NCBI RefSeq assembly: GCF_963662255.1
Contig: NW_026912178.1
Span: 2,108,001 to 2,172,000, forward strand
Source of the DNA: Cinclus cinclus
Taxonomy: Eukaryota > Chordata > Aves > Passeriformes > Cinclidae
DNA: 64,000 bases
Direction: 5' to 3'
Shown: in pieces, positions 38,801 through 51,940 of the stretch
Position numbering within the stretch: position 1 is the stretch's first letter
Layout: each line of letters opens with the position of its first letter
Translations under genes and position numbers: made by a program
The notes under the pieces: model-generated
The model's input: the letters and a program-made list of their open reading frames with translations, nothing else
Told to the model about the DNA's origin: nothing
Databases searched by the model: none

Positions 38801-41385
38801 CAATCTAATGATCCCTTGTGGCACCAGGGGGTATAAAAAGTGTCAGGGATGGATTGTTACAGCACGGGGACCAATAGAAGCAAGGAGCGATTATGCCACC
38901 ATGGAGGCCAAGAATCAAATGATTCATTGTGACACCAAGTGGCCTAAAAGGGCATGGGATGCATTGTGACACTACAGAGGTTAAGAGAAGCAAGGTATCA
39001 TTGTGACCCAATGCAGGCTAACAATCTAATGATCCCTTGTGACACCAGTGTTTGTAAAAGGCCCAGTGATGGAATGTTACAGCACGGGGACCAATAGAAG
39101 CAAGGATCTATTATGCCACCATGGAGGCCAAGAATCAAATGATTCATTGTGACATCAAGTGGCCTAAAAGGGCATGGGATGCATTGTGACACCACAGAGG
39201 TTAAGAGAAGCAAGGAACCATTGTGACCCAAGGGAGGCTAACAATCTAATGATCCCTTATGGCACCAGGGGGTATAAAAAGCGTCAGGGATGGATTGTTA
39301 CAGCACGGGGACCAATAGAATCAAGGATCTATTATGCCACCATGGAGGCCAACCATCAAATGATTCATTGTAAAATGAAGTGGCCAAAAAGTGCATGGGA
39401 TGCATTGTGACACCACAGAGGTTAAGAGAAGCAAGGAACCATTGTGACCCAAGGGAGGCTAATAATCTAATGATCCCCTGTGACACCAGGGGTTGTAATA
39501 GGGCCAGGGATCAATTGTGAAAGCATGGAGCCCAAGAAAAACATGGAAACATTTTGACACCATAGAGGCCACGACTCAAATGATTCATTGTAACACCAAG
39601 TGGCCTAAAAGGGCATGGGATGCATTGTGACACCACAGAGGTTAAGAGAAGCAGGGAACCATTGTGACCCAATGCAGGATAACAATCTAAGAATCCCTTT
39701 TGACACCAGGGGGTATAAAAAGGACCACGGATGAACTGTGACAGCATGGGGACCTATAGAAGCAAGGATCTATTATGACACCATGAAGGCCAAGAATCAA
39801 ATGATTCATTGTGACATCAAGTGGCCTAAAAGGGCTTGGAATGCATTGTGACACCACAGAGGTTAAGAGAAGCAGGGAACCATTGTGACCCAAGGGAGGC
39901 TAACAATCTAATGATCCATTGTGACACCAGGGGTTGTAATAGGGCCAGGGATGAATTGTGAAAGCATGGGGCACAATTAATCATGGAAATATTATGACAC
40001 CATAGAGGCCAAGACTCAAATGATTCATTGTAACACCAAGTGGCCTTAAAGGGCATGGGATGCATTGTGACACCACAGAGGTTAAGAGAAGCAGGGAACC
40101 ATTGTGACCCAATGCAGGCTAACAATCTAAGAATCCCTTTTGACACCAGGGGGCACAAAAGGACCACGGATGAACTGTGACAGCATGGGGACCTATAGAA
40201 GCAAGGATCTATTATGACACCATGAAGGCCAAGAATCAAATGATTCATTGTGACATCAAGTGGCCTAAAAGGGCATGGGTTGCATTGTGACACCACAGAG
40301 GTTAAGAGAAGCAAGGAACCATTGTGACCCAATGCAGGCTAACAATCTAAGAATCCCTTTTGACACCAGGGGGCGCAAAAGGACCACGGATGAACTGTGA
40401 CAGCATGGGGACCTATAGAAGCAAGGATCTATTATGACACCATGAAGGCCAAGAATCAAATGATTCATTGTGACATCAAGTGGCCTAAAAGGGCTTGGAA
40501 TGCATTGTGACACCACAGAGGTTAAGAGAAGCAAGGAACCATTGAGATCCAATGCAGGCTAACAATCTAATGATCCCTTGTGGCACCAGGGGGTATAAAA
40601 AGGGCCAGGGATGGATTGTTGCAGCACGGGGACCAATAGAAGCAAGGATCTATTATGCCACCATGGAGGCCAAGAATCAAATGATTCATTGTAAAATGAA
40701 GTGGCCAAAAAGTGCATGGGATGCATTGTGACACCACAGAGGTTAAGAGAAGCAAGGAACCATTGTGACCCAATGGACGCTAACAATCTAATGATCCCTT
40801 GTGGCACCAGTGGGTATAAAAAGGGCCAGGGATGGATTGTTGTAGCACGGGGACCAATAGAAGCAAGGATCTATTATGCCACCATGGAGGCCAACCATCA
40901 AATGATTCATTGTGACATCAAGTGGCCTAAAAGGGCATGGGATGCATTGTGACACCACAGGGGCTAAGAGAAGCAAGGAACCATTGTGACCCAATGCAGG
41001 CTAAAAATCTAATGATCCCTGTTGACACCAGGGGTTGTAATAGGGCCAGGGATGAATTGTGGAAGCATGCGGCACAATAAAAACATGGAAATATTATGAC
41101 ACCATAGAGGCCAAGAATCAAATGATTCATTGTAACACCAAGTGGCGTAAAAGGACTTGGAATGCATTGTGACACCACAGAGGTTAAGAGAAGCAAGGAA
41201 CCATTGTGACCCAATGCAGGCTAACAATCTAATGATCCCTTGTCACACAAGGTGTTGTAAAAGGGCCAGGGATGAATTGTGAAAGCATGGGGCCCAATAG
41301 AAGCAAGGAACTATTATGCCACCATGGAGGCCAAGAATCAAATGATTCATTGTGACATAAAGTGGCCTAAAAGGGCATGGGATGC

Positions 41386-44300
41386 ATTGTGACACCACAG
41401 GGGTTAAGAGAAACAAGGCACTATTGTGACCCAATGCAGGCTAACAATCTAATGATCCCTTGTGGCACCAGGGGTTGTAAAAGGGCCAGGGATGAATTGT
41501 GAAAGCATGGGGCGCAATAAAGACATGGAAATATTATGACACCATGGAGGCCAAGAATCAAGTGATTCATTGTAACACCAAGTGGCCTAAAAGGGCATGG
41601 GATGCATTGTGACACCATAGAGGTTAAGAGAAGCAAGGAACCATTGAGACCCAATGCAGGCTAACAATCTAATGATCCCTTGTGGCACCAGGGGGTATAA
41701 AAAGGGTCAGGGATGGATTGTTACAGCACGGGGAACAATAGAAGCAAGGATCTATTATGCCACCATGGAGGCCAAGAATCAAATGATTCATTGTGACATC
41801 AAGTGGCCTAAAAGGGCATGGGATGCATTGTGACACCACAGGGGTTAAGAGAAGCAAGGAACCTTTGTGACCCAAGGGAGGCTAACAATCTAATGGTCCC
41901 TTGTGACACCAGGGGTTGTAAAAGGGCCAGGGATGAATTGTGAAAGCATGGGGCCCAATAAAGACATGGAAATATTATGACACCATAGAGGCCAAGAATC
42001 AAATGGTTCATTGTAACATCAAGTGGCCTAAAAGGGCATGGGATGCATTGTGACACCACAGAGGTTAAGAGAAGCAAGGCACCATTGTGACCCAATGCAG
42101 GCTAACAATCTAATGATCCCTTGTGACACAAGGGTTTGTAAAAGGCCCAGTGATGGAATGTTACAGCACGGGGACCAATAGAAGCAAGGATCTATTATGC
42201 CACCATGGAGGCCAAGAATCAAATGATTCATTGCGACATCAAGTGGCCTAAAAGGGCATGGGATGCATTGTGACACCACAGTGGTTAAGAGAAGCAAGGA
42301 ACCATTGTGACCCAAGGGAGGCTAACAATCTAATGATCCCTTGAGGCACCAGGGGGTATAAAAAGCGTCAGGTATGGATTGTTACAGCACAGGGACCAAT
42401 AGAATCAAGGAACGATTATGCCACCATGGAGGCCAAGAATCAAATGATTCATTGTAAAATGAAGTGGCCAGAAAGTGCATGGGATGCATTGTGACACCAC
42501 AGAGGTTAAGAGAAGCAAGGAGCCATTGTGACCCAAGGGAGGCTAATAATCTAATGATCCCCTGTGGCACCAGGGGTTGTAATAGGGCCGGGGATGAATT
42601 GTGAAAGCATGGAGCCCAAGAAAAACATGGAAACATTTTGACACCATAGAGGCCAAGACTCAAATGATTCATTGTAACACCAAGTGGCCTTAAAGGGCAT
42701 GGGATGCATTGTGACACCACAGACGTTAAGAGAAGCAAGGAACCATTGTGACCCCATGCAGGCTAACAATCTAAGAATCCCTTTTGACACCAGGGGGCGC
42801 AAAAGGACCACGGATGAACTGTGACAGCATGGGGACCTATAGAAGCAAGGATCTATTATGACACCATGAAGGCCAAGAATCAAATGATTCATTGTGACAT
42901 CAAGTGGTCTAAAAGGGCTTGGAATGCATAGTGACACCACAGAGGTTAAGAGAAGCAAGGAACCATTGTGACCCAAAGCAGGCTAACAATCTAATGATCC
43001 CCTGTGACACCAGGGGTAGTAATAGGGCCAGGGATGAATTGTGAAAGCATGGGGCCCAAGAAGAACATGGAAACATTATGACACCATAGAGGCCAAGACT
43101 CAAATGATTCATTGTAGCACCAAGTGGCCTTAAAGGGAATGGGATGCATTGTGACACCACAGGGGTTAAGAGAAGCAAGGAACCATTGTGACCCAATGCA
43201 GGCTAACAATCTAAGAATCCCTTTTGACACCAGGGGGCGCAAAAGGACCACGGATGAACTGTGACAGCATGGGGACCTATAGAAGCAAGGATCTATTATG
43301 ACACCATGGAGGCCAAGAATCAAATGATTCATTGTGACATCAAGTGGCCTAAAAGGGCTTGGGATGCATTGTGACACCACAGAGGTTAAGAGAAGCAAGG
43401 AACCATTGTGACCCAAGGGAGGCTAACAATCTAATGATCCCCTGTGACACCAGGGGTTGTAATAGGGCCAGGGATGAATTGTGAAAGCATGGGGCACAAT
43501 TAATCATGGAAATATTATGACACCATAGAGGCCAAGACTCAAATGATTCATTGTAACACCAAGTGGCCTTAAAGGGCATGGGATGCATTGTGACACCACA
43601 GAGGTTAAGAGAAGCAGGGGACCATTGTGACCCAATGCAGGCTAACAATCTAAGAATCCCTTTTGACACCAGGGGGCGCAAAAGGACCACGGATGAACTG
43701 TGACAGCATGGGGACCTATAGAAGCAAGGATCTATTATGACACCATAGAGGCCAATAATCAAATGATTCATTGTGACATCAAGTGGCCTAAAAGGGCATG
43801 GGTTGCATTGTGACACCACAGAGGTTAAGAGAAGCAAGGCACCATTGTGACCCAATGCAGGCTAACAATCTAATGATCCCCTGTGACACAAGGGTTTGTA
43901 AAAGGACCAGTGATGGAATGTTACAGCACGGGGACTAATAGAAGCAAGGATCTATTATGCCACCATGGAGGCCAAGAATCAAATGATTCATTGTGACATC
44001 AAGTGGCCTAAAAGGGCATGGGATGCATTGTGACACCACAGGGGTTAAGAGAAGCAGGGAACCATTGTGACCCAATGCAGGCTAACAGTCTAAGAATCCC
44101 TTTTGTCACCAGGGGGTATAAAAAGGACCACGGATGAACTGTGACAGCATGGGGACCTAGAGAAGCAAGGATCTATTATGCCAGCATGGAGGCCAAGAAT
44201 CAAATGATTCATTGTGGCATCAAGTGGCCTAAAAGGGCTTGGAATGCATAGTGACACCACAGGGGTTAAGAGAAGCAAGGAACCATTGTGACCCAAAGCA

Positions 44301-47300
44301 GGCTAACAATCTAATGATCCCCGTTGACACCAGGGGTAGTAATAGGGCCAGGGATGAATTGTGAAAGCATGGGGCCCAAGAAAAACATGGAAACATTATG
44401 ACACCATAGAGGCCAAGACTCAAATGATTCATTGTAGCACCAAGTGGCCTTAAAGGGAATGGGATGCATTGTGACACCACAGGGGTTAAGAGAAGCAAGG
44501 AACCATTGTGACCCAATGCAGGCTAACAATCTAAGAATCCCTTTTGACACCAGGGGGCGCAAAAGGACCACGGATGAACTGTGACAGCATGGGGACCAAT
44601 AGAAGCAAGGATCTATTATGACACCATGAAGGCCAAGAATCAAATGATTCATTGTAACACCAAGTGGCCTTAAAGGGCATGGGATGCATTGTGACATCAC
44701 AGAGGTTAAGAGAAGCAGGGGACCATTGTGACCCAATGCAGGCTAACAATCTAAGAATCCCTTTTGACACCAGGCGGCGCAAAAGGACCACGGATGAACT
44801 GTGACAGCATGGGGACCTATAGAAGCAAGGATCTATTATGACACCATAGAGGCCAAGAATCAAATGATTCATTGTGACATCAAGTGGCCTAAAAGGGCAT
44901 GGGTTGCATTGTGACACCACAGAGGTTAAGAGAAGCAAGGCACCATTGTGACCCAAGGGAGGCTAACAATCTAATGATCCCTTGTGACACAAGGGTTTGT
45001 AAAAGGCCCAGTGATGGAATGTTACAGCACGGGGACCAATAGAAGCAAGGATCTATTATGCCACCATGGAGGCCAAGAATCAAATGATTCATTGTAAAAT
45101 GAAGTGGCCAGAAAGTGCATGGGATGCATTGTGACACCACAGAGGTTAAGAGAAGCAAGGAGTCATTGTGACCCAAGGGAGGCTAATAATCTAATGATCC
45201 CCTGTGACGCCAGGGGTTGTAATAGGGCCAGGGATGAATTGTGAAAGCATGGAGCCCAAGAAAACATGGAAACATTTTGACACCATAGAGGCCAAGACTC
45301 AAATGATTCATTGTAACACCAAGTGGCCTTAAAGGGCATGGGATGCATTGTGACACCACAGAGGTTAAGAGAAGCAGGGAACCATTGTGACCCAATGCAG
45401 GCTAACAATCTAAGAATCCCTTTTGACAGCAGGGGGTATAAAAAGGACCACGGATGAACTGTGACAGCATGGGGACCTATAGAAGCAAGGATCTATTATG
45501 ACACCATGAAGGCCATGAATCAAATGATTCATTGTGGCATCAAGTGGCCTAAAAGGGCTTGGAATGCATAGTGACACCACAGAGGTTAAGAGAAGCAAGG
45601 AACCATTGTGACCCAAAGCAGGCTAACAATCTAATGATCCCCTGTGACACCAGGGGTAGTAATAGGGCCAGGGATGAATAGTGAAAGCATGGGGCCCAAG
45701 AAAAACATGGAAACATTATGACACCATAGAGGCCAAGACTCAAATGATTCATTGGAACACCAAGTGGCCTTAAAGGGCATGGGATGCATTGTGACACCAC
45801 AGGGGTTAAGAGAAGCAAGGAACCATTGTGACCCAATGCAGGCTAACAATCTAAGAATCCCTTTTGACACCAGGGGGCGCAAAAGGACCACGGATGAACT
45901 GTGACAGCATGGGGACCTATAGAAGCAAGGATCTATTATGACACCATGAAGGCCAAGAATCAAATGATTCATTGTGACATCAAGTGGCCTAAAAGGGCTT
46001 GGAATGCATTGTGACACCACAGAGGTTAAGAGAAGCAAGGAACCATTGAGACCCAATGCAGGCTAACAATCTAATGATCCCTTGTGGCACCAGGGGGTAT
46101 AAAAAGGGCCAGGGATGGATTGTTACAGCACGGGAACCAATACAAGCAAGGATCTATTATGCCACCATGGAGGCCAAGAATCAAATGATTCATTGTGACA
46201 TCAAGTGGCCTAAAAGTGCATGGGATGCATTGTGACACCACAGGGGTTAAGAGAAAGTAGGCACTATTGTGACCCAATGCAGGCTAACAATCTTATGATC
46301 CCTTGTGGCACCAGGGGTTGTAAAAGGGCCAGGGATGAATTGTGAAAGCATGGGGCGCAATAAAGACTTGGAAATATTATGACACCATAGTGGCCAAGAA
46401 TCAAGTGATTCATTGTAACACCAAGTGGCCTAAAAGGGCATGGGATGCATTGTGACACCATAGAGGTTAAGAGAAGCAAGGAACCATTGAGACCCAATGC
46501 AGGCTAACAATCTAATGATCCCTTGTGGCACCAGGGGGTATAAAAAGGGTCAGGGATGGATTGTTACAGCACGGGGACCAATAGAAGCAAGGAGCGATTA
46601 TGCCACCATGGAGGCCAAGAATCAAATGATTCATTGTGACACCAAGTGGCCTAAAAGGGCATGGGATGCATTGTGACACTACAGAGGTTAAGAGAAGCAA
46701 GGTATCATTGTGACCCAATGCAGGCTAACAATCTAATGATCCCTTGTGACACCAGTGTTTGTAAAAGGCCCAGTGATGGAATGTTACAGCACGGGGACCA
46801 ATAGAAGCAAGGATCTATTATGCCACCATGGAGGCCAAGAATCAAATGATTCATTGTGACATCAAGTGGCCTAAAAGGGCATGGGATGCATTGTGACACC
46901 ACAGAGGTTAAGAGAAGCAAGGAACCATTGTGACCCAAGGGAGGCTAACAATCTAATGATCCCTTATGGCACCAGGGGGTATAAAAAGCGTCAGGGATGG
47001 ATTGTTACAGCACGGGGACCAATAGAATCAAGGATCTATTATGCCACCATGGAGGCCAACCATCAAATGATTCATTGTAAAATGAAGTGGCCAAAAAGTG
47101 CATGGGATGCATTGTGACACCACAGAGGTTAAGAGAAGCAAGGAACCATTGTGACCCAAGGGAGGCTAATAATCTAATGATCCCCTGTGACACCAGGGGT
47201 TGTAATAGGGCCAGGGATCAATTGTGAAAGCATGGAGCCCAAGAAAAACATGGAAACATTTTGACACCATAGAGGCCACGACTCAAATGATTCATTGTAA

Positions 47301-49092
47301 CACCAAGTGGCCTAAAAGGGCATGGGATGCATTGTGACACCACAGAGGTGAAGAGAAGCAGGGAACCATTGTGACCCAATGCAGGCTAACAATCTAAGAA
47401 TCCCTTTTGACACCAGGGGGTATAAAAAGGACCACGGATGAACTGTGACAGCATGGGGACCTATAGAAGCAAGGATCTATTATGACACCATGAAGGCCAA
47501 GAATCAAATGATTCATTGTGACATCAAGTGCCCTAAAAGGGCTTGGAATGCATTGTGACACCACAGAGGTTAAGAGAAGCAGGGAACCATTGTGACCCAA
47601 GGGAGGCTAACAATCTAATGATCCATTGTGACACCAGGGGTTGTAATAGGGCCAGGGATGAATTGTGAAAGCATGGGGCACAATTAATCATGGAAATATT
47701 ATGACACCATAGAGGCCAAGACTCAAATGATTCATTGTAACACCAAGTGGCCTTAAAGGGCATGGGATGCATTGTGACACCACAGAGGTTAAGAGAAGCA
47801 GGGAACCATTGTGACCCAATGCAGGCTAACAATCTAAGAATCCCTTTTGACACCAGGGGGCACAAAAGGACCACGGATGAACTGTGACAGCATGGGGACC
47901 TATAGAAGCAAGGATCTATTATGACACCATGAAGTCCAAGAATCAAATGATTCATTGTGACATCAAGTGGCCTAAAAGGGCATGGGTTGCATTGTGACAC
48001 CACAGAGGTTAAGAGAAGCAAGGAACCATTGTGACCCAATGCAGGCTAACAATCTAAGAATCCCTTTTGACACCAGGGGGCGCAAAAGGACCACGGATGA
48101 ACTGTGACAGCATGGGGCCCAATAGAAACAAGGATCTATTATGACACCATGAAGGCCAAGAATCAAATGATTCATTGTGACATCAAGTGGCCTAAAACGG
48201 CTTGGGATGCATTGTGACACCACAGAGGTTAAGAGAAGCAAGGAACCATTGTGACCCAAGGGAGGCTAACAATCTAATGATCCCTTGTGGCACCAGGGGG
48301 TATAAAAACGGCCAGGGATGGATTGTTGCAGCACGGGGACCAATAGAAGCAAGGATCTATTATGCCACCATGGAGGCCAAGAATCAAATGATTCATTGTA
48401 AAATGAAGTGGCCAAAAAGTGCATGGAATGCATTGTGACACCACAGAGGTTAAGAGAAGCAAGGAACCATTGTGACCCAATGGACGCTAACAATCTAATG
48501 ATCCCTTGTGGCACCAGTGGGTATAAAAAGGGCCAGGGATGGATTGTTGTAGCACGGGGACCAATAGAAGCAAGGATCTATTATGCCACCATGGAGGCCA
48601 ACCATCAAATGATTCATTGTGACATCAAGTGGCCTAAAAGGGCATGGGATGCATTGTGACACCACAGGGGCTAAGAGAAGCAAGGAACCATTGTGACCCA
48701 ATGCAGGCTAAAAATCTAATGATCCCTGTTGACACCAGGGGTTGTAATAGGGCCAGGGATGAATTGTGGAAGCATGCGGCACAATAAAAACATGGAAATA
48801 TTATGACACCATAGAGGCCAAGAATCAAATGATTCATTGTAACACCAAGTGGCGTAAAAGGACTTGGAATGCATTGTGACACCACAGAGGTTAAGAGAAG
48901 CAAGGAACCATTGTGACCCAATGCAGGCTAACAATCTAATGATCCCTTGTCACACAAGGTGTTGTAATAGGGCCAGGGATGAATTGTGAAAGAATGGGGC
49001 CCAATAGAAGCAAGGAACTATTATGCCACCATGGAGGCCAAGAATCAAATGATTCATTGTGACATAAAGTGGCCTAAAAGGGCATGGGATGC
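41386..49092. repeat. Long higher-order unit 2 (7,707 bp, 35 monomers)
   Basis: Second copy of the unit at 33460. Both carry the same rare markers, for example GAGAAAGTAGGCACT (38545 and 46252), AATCTTATGATCCC (38582 and 46289) and GGAAGCATGCGGCAC (41061 and 48768). Small differences include GTATAAAAACGGCC near 48305 against GTATAAAAAGGGCC near 40598. Confidence 0.88.
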
Positions 49093-51940
49093 ATTGTGAC
49101 ACCACAGGGGTTAAGAGAAACAAGGCACTATTGTGACCCAATGCAGGCTAACAATCTAATGATCCCTTGTGGCACCAGGGGTTGTAAAAGGGCCAGGGAT
49201 GAATTGTGAAATCATGGGGCGCAATAAAGACATGGAAATATTATGACACCATGGAGGCCAAGAATCAAGTGATTCATTGTAACATGAAGTGGCCTAAAAG
49301 GGCATGGGATGCATTGTGACACCATAGAGGTTAAGAGAAGCAAGGAACCATTGAGACCCAATGCAGGCTAACAATCTAATGATCCCTTGTGGCACCAGGG
49401 GGTATAAAAAGGGTCAGGGATGGATTGTTACAGCACGGGGAACAATAGAAGCAAGGATCTATTATGCCACCATGGAGGCCAAGAATCAAATGATTCATTG
49501 TGACATCAAGTGGCCTAAAAGTGCATGGGATGCATTGTGACACCACAGGGGTTAAGAGAAGCAAGGAACCTTTGTGACCCAAGGGAGGCTAACAATCTAA
49601 TGGTCCCTTGTGACACCAGGGGTTGTAAAAGGGCCAGGGATGAATTGTGAAAGCATGGGGACCAATAAAGACATGGAAATATTATGACACCATAGAGGCC
49701 AAGAATCAAATGGTTCATTGTAACACCAAGTGGCCTTAAAGGGCATGGGATGCATTGTGACACCACAGACGTTAAGAGAAGCAAGGAACCATTGTGACCC
49801 CATGCAGGCTAACAATCTAAGAATCCCTTTTGACACCAGGGGGCGCAAAAGGACCACGGATGAACTGTGAGAGCATGGGGACCTATAGAAGCAAGGATCT
49901 ATTATGACACCATGAAGGCCAAGAATCAAATGATTCATTGTGACATCAAGTGGCCTAAAAGGGCTTGGAATGCATTGTGACACCACAGAGGTTAAGAGAA
50001 GCAGGGAACCATTGTGACACAAGGGAGGCTAACAATCTAATGATCCCCTGTGACACCAGGGGTTGTAATAGGGCCAGGGATGAACTGTGAAAGCATGGGG
50101 CACAATTAATCATGGAAATATTATGACACCATGGAGGCCAAGACTCAAATGATTCATTGTAACACCAAGTGGCCTTAAAGGGCATGGGATGCATTGTGAC
50201 ACCACAGAGGTTAAGAGAAGCAGGGAACCATTGTGACCCAATGCAGGCTAACAATCTAAGAATCCCTTTTGACACCAGGGGATATAAAAAGGACCACGGA
50301 TGAACTGTGACAGCATGGGGACCTATAGAAGCAAGGATCTATTATGACACCATGAAGGCCAAGAATCAAATGATTCATTGTGACATCAAGTGGCCTAAAA
50401 GGGCTTGGAATGCATAGTGACACCACAGAGGTTAAGAGAAGCAAGGAACCATTGTGACCCAAAGCAGGCTAACAGTCTAATGATCCCCTGTGACACCAGG
50501 GGTAGTAATAGGGCCAGGGATGAATTGTGAAAGCATGGGGCCCAAGAAAAGCATGGAAACATTATGACACCATAGAGGCCAAGACTCAAATGATTCATTG
50601 TAGCACCAAGTGGCCTTAAAGGGCATGGGATGCATTGTGACACCACAGGGGTTAAGAGAAGCAAGGAACCATTGTGACCCAATGCAGGCTAACAATCTAA
50701 GAATCCCTTTTGACACCAGGGGGCGCAAAAGGACCACGGATGAACTGTGACAGCATGGGGACCTATAGAAGCAAGGATCTATTATGACACCATGAAGGCC
50801 AAGAATCAAATGATTCATTGTGACATCAAGTGGCCTAAAAGGGCTTGGGATGCATTGTGACACCACAGAGGTTAAGAGAAGCAAGGAACCATTGTGACCA
50901 AGGGAGGCTAACAATCTAATGATCCCCTGTGACACCAGGGGTTGTAATAGGGCCAGGGATGAATTGTGAAAGCATGGGGCACAATTAATCATGGAAATAT
51001 TATGACACCATAGAGGCCAAGACTCAAATGATTCATTGTAACACCAAGTGGCCTTAAAGGGCATGGGATGCATTGTGACACCACAGAGGTTAAGAGAAGC
51101 AGGGGACCATTGTGACCCAATGCAGGCTAACAATCTAAGAATCCCTTTTGACACCAGGGGGCGCAAAAGGACCACGGATGAACTGTGACAGCATGGGGAC
51201 CTATAGAAGCAAGGATCTATTATGACACCATAGAGGCCAAGAATCAAATGATGCATTGTGACATCAAGTGGCCTAAAAGGGCATGGGTTGCATTGTGACA
51301 CCACAGAGGTTAAGAGAAGCAAGGCACCATTGTGACCCAATGCAGGCTAACAATCTAAGAATGCCTTTTGACACCAGGGGGCGCAAAAGGACCACGGATG
51401 AACTGTGACAGCATGGGGACCTATAGAAGCAAGGATCTATTATGACACCATGAAGGCCAACAATCAAATGATTCATTGTGACATCAAGTGGCCTAAAAGG
51501 GCTTGGAATGCATTGTGACACCACAGAGGTTAAGAGAAGCAAGGAACCATTGAGATCCAATGCAGGCTAACAATCTAATGATCCCTTGTGGCACCAGGGG
51601 GTATAAAAAGGGCCAGGGATGGATTGTTACAGCACGGGGACCAATAGAAGCAAGGATCTATTATGCCACCATGGAGGCCAAGAATCAAATGATTCATTGT
51701 AAAATGAAGTGGCCAAAAAGTGCATGGGATGCATTGTGACACCACAGAGGTTAAGAGAAGCAAGGAACCATTGTGACCCAATGGACGCTAACAATCTAAT
51801 GATCCCTTGTGGCACCAGTGGGTATAAAAAGGGCCAGGGATGGATTGTTGTAGCACGGGGACCAATAGAAGCAAGGATCTATTATGCCACCATGGAGGCC
51901 AACCATCAAATGATTCATTGTGACATCAAGTGGCCTAAAA
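49093..51940. repeat. Long higher-order unit 3, shortened (~2.85 kb)
   Basis: Starts as the others (offset 7,707 to unit 2) but steps through several offsets. Near 49.77 kb it aligns to 42.72 kb (7,046, three monomers lost). From about 50.4 kb the offset is 7,486. From about 51.34 kb it jumps to a match with 40.33 kb onward (offset 11,008). It ends near 51940. It therefore keeps about 13 monomers of the 35, joined at homologous points. One base is missing near 50899 (GTGACCAAGGG). Confidence 0.8.

Larger units (their letters stand above)
33460..41385. repeat. Long higher-order unit 1 (7,926 bp, ~36 monomers)
   Basis: Aligned with 41386-49092. The offset is 7,926 bp up to about 34.5 kb and 7,707 bp from about 35.2 kb, because this unit carries one extra monomer (about 219 bp) in the 34.6-35.1-kb stretch. 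Elsewhere the two match monomer by monomer with scattered single-base differences. It contains TATA, AATAAA, TTTGTAAAAGG, GCGCAAAAG and AATTAATCATGG classes in a fixed order. Confidence 0.88.
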
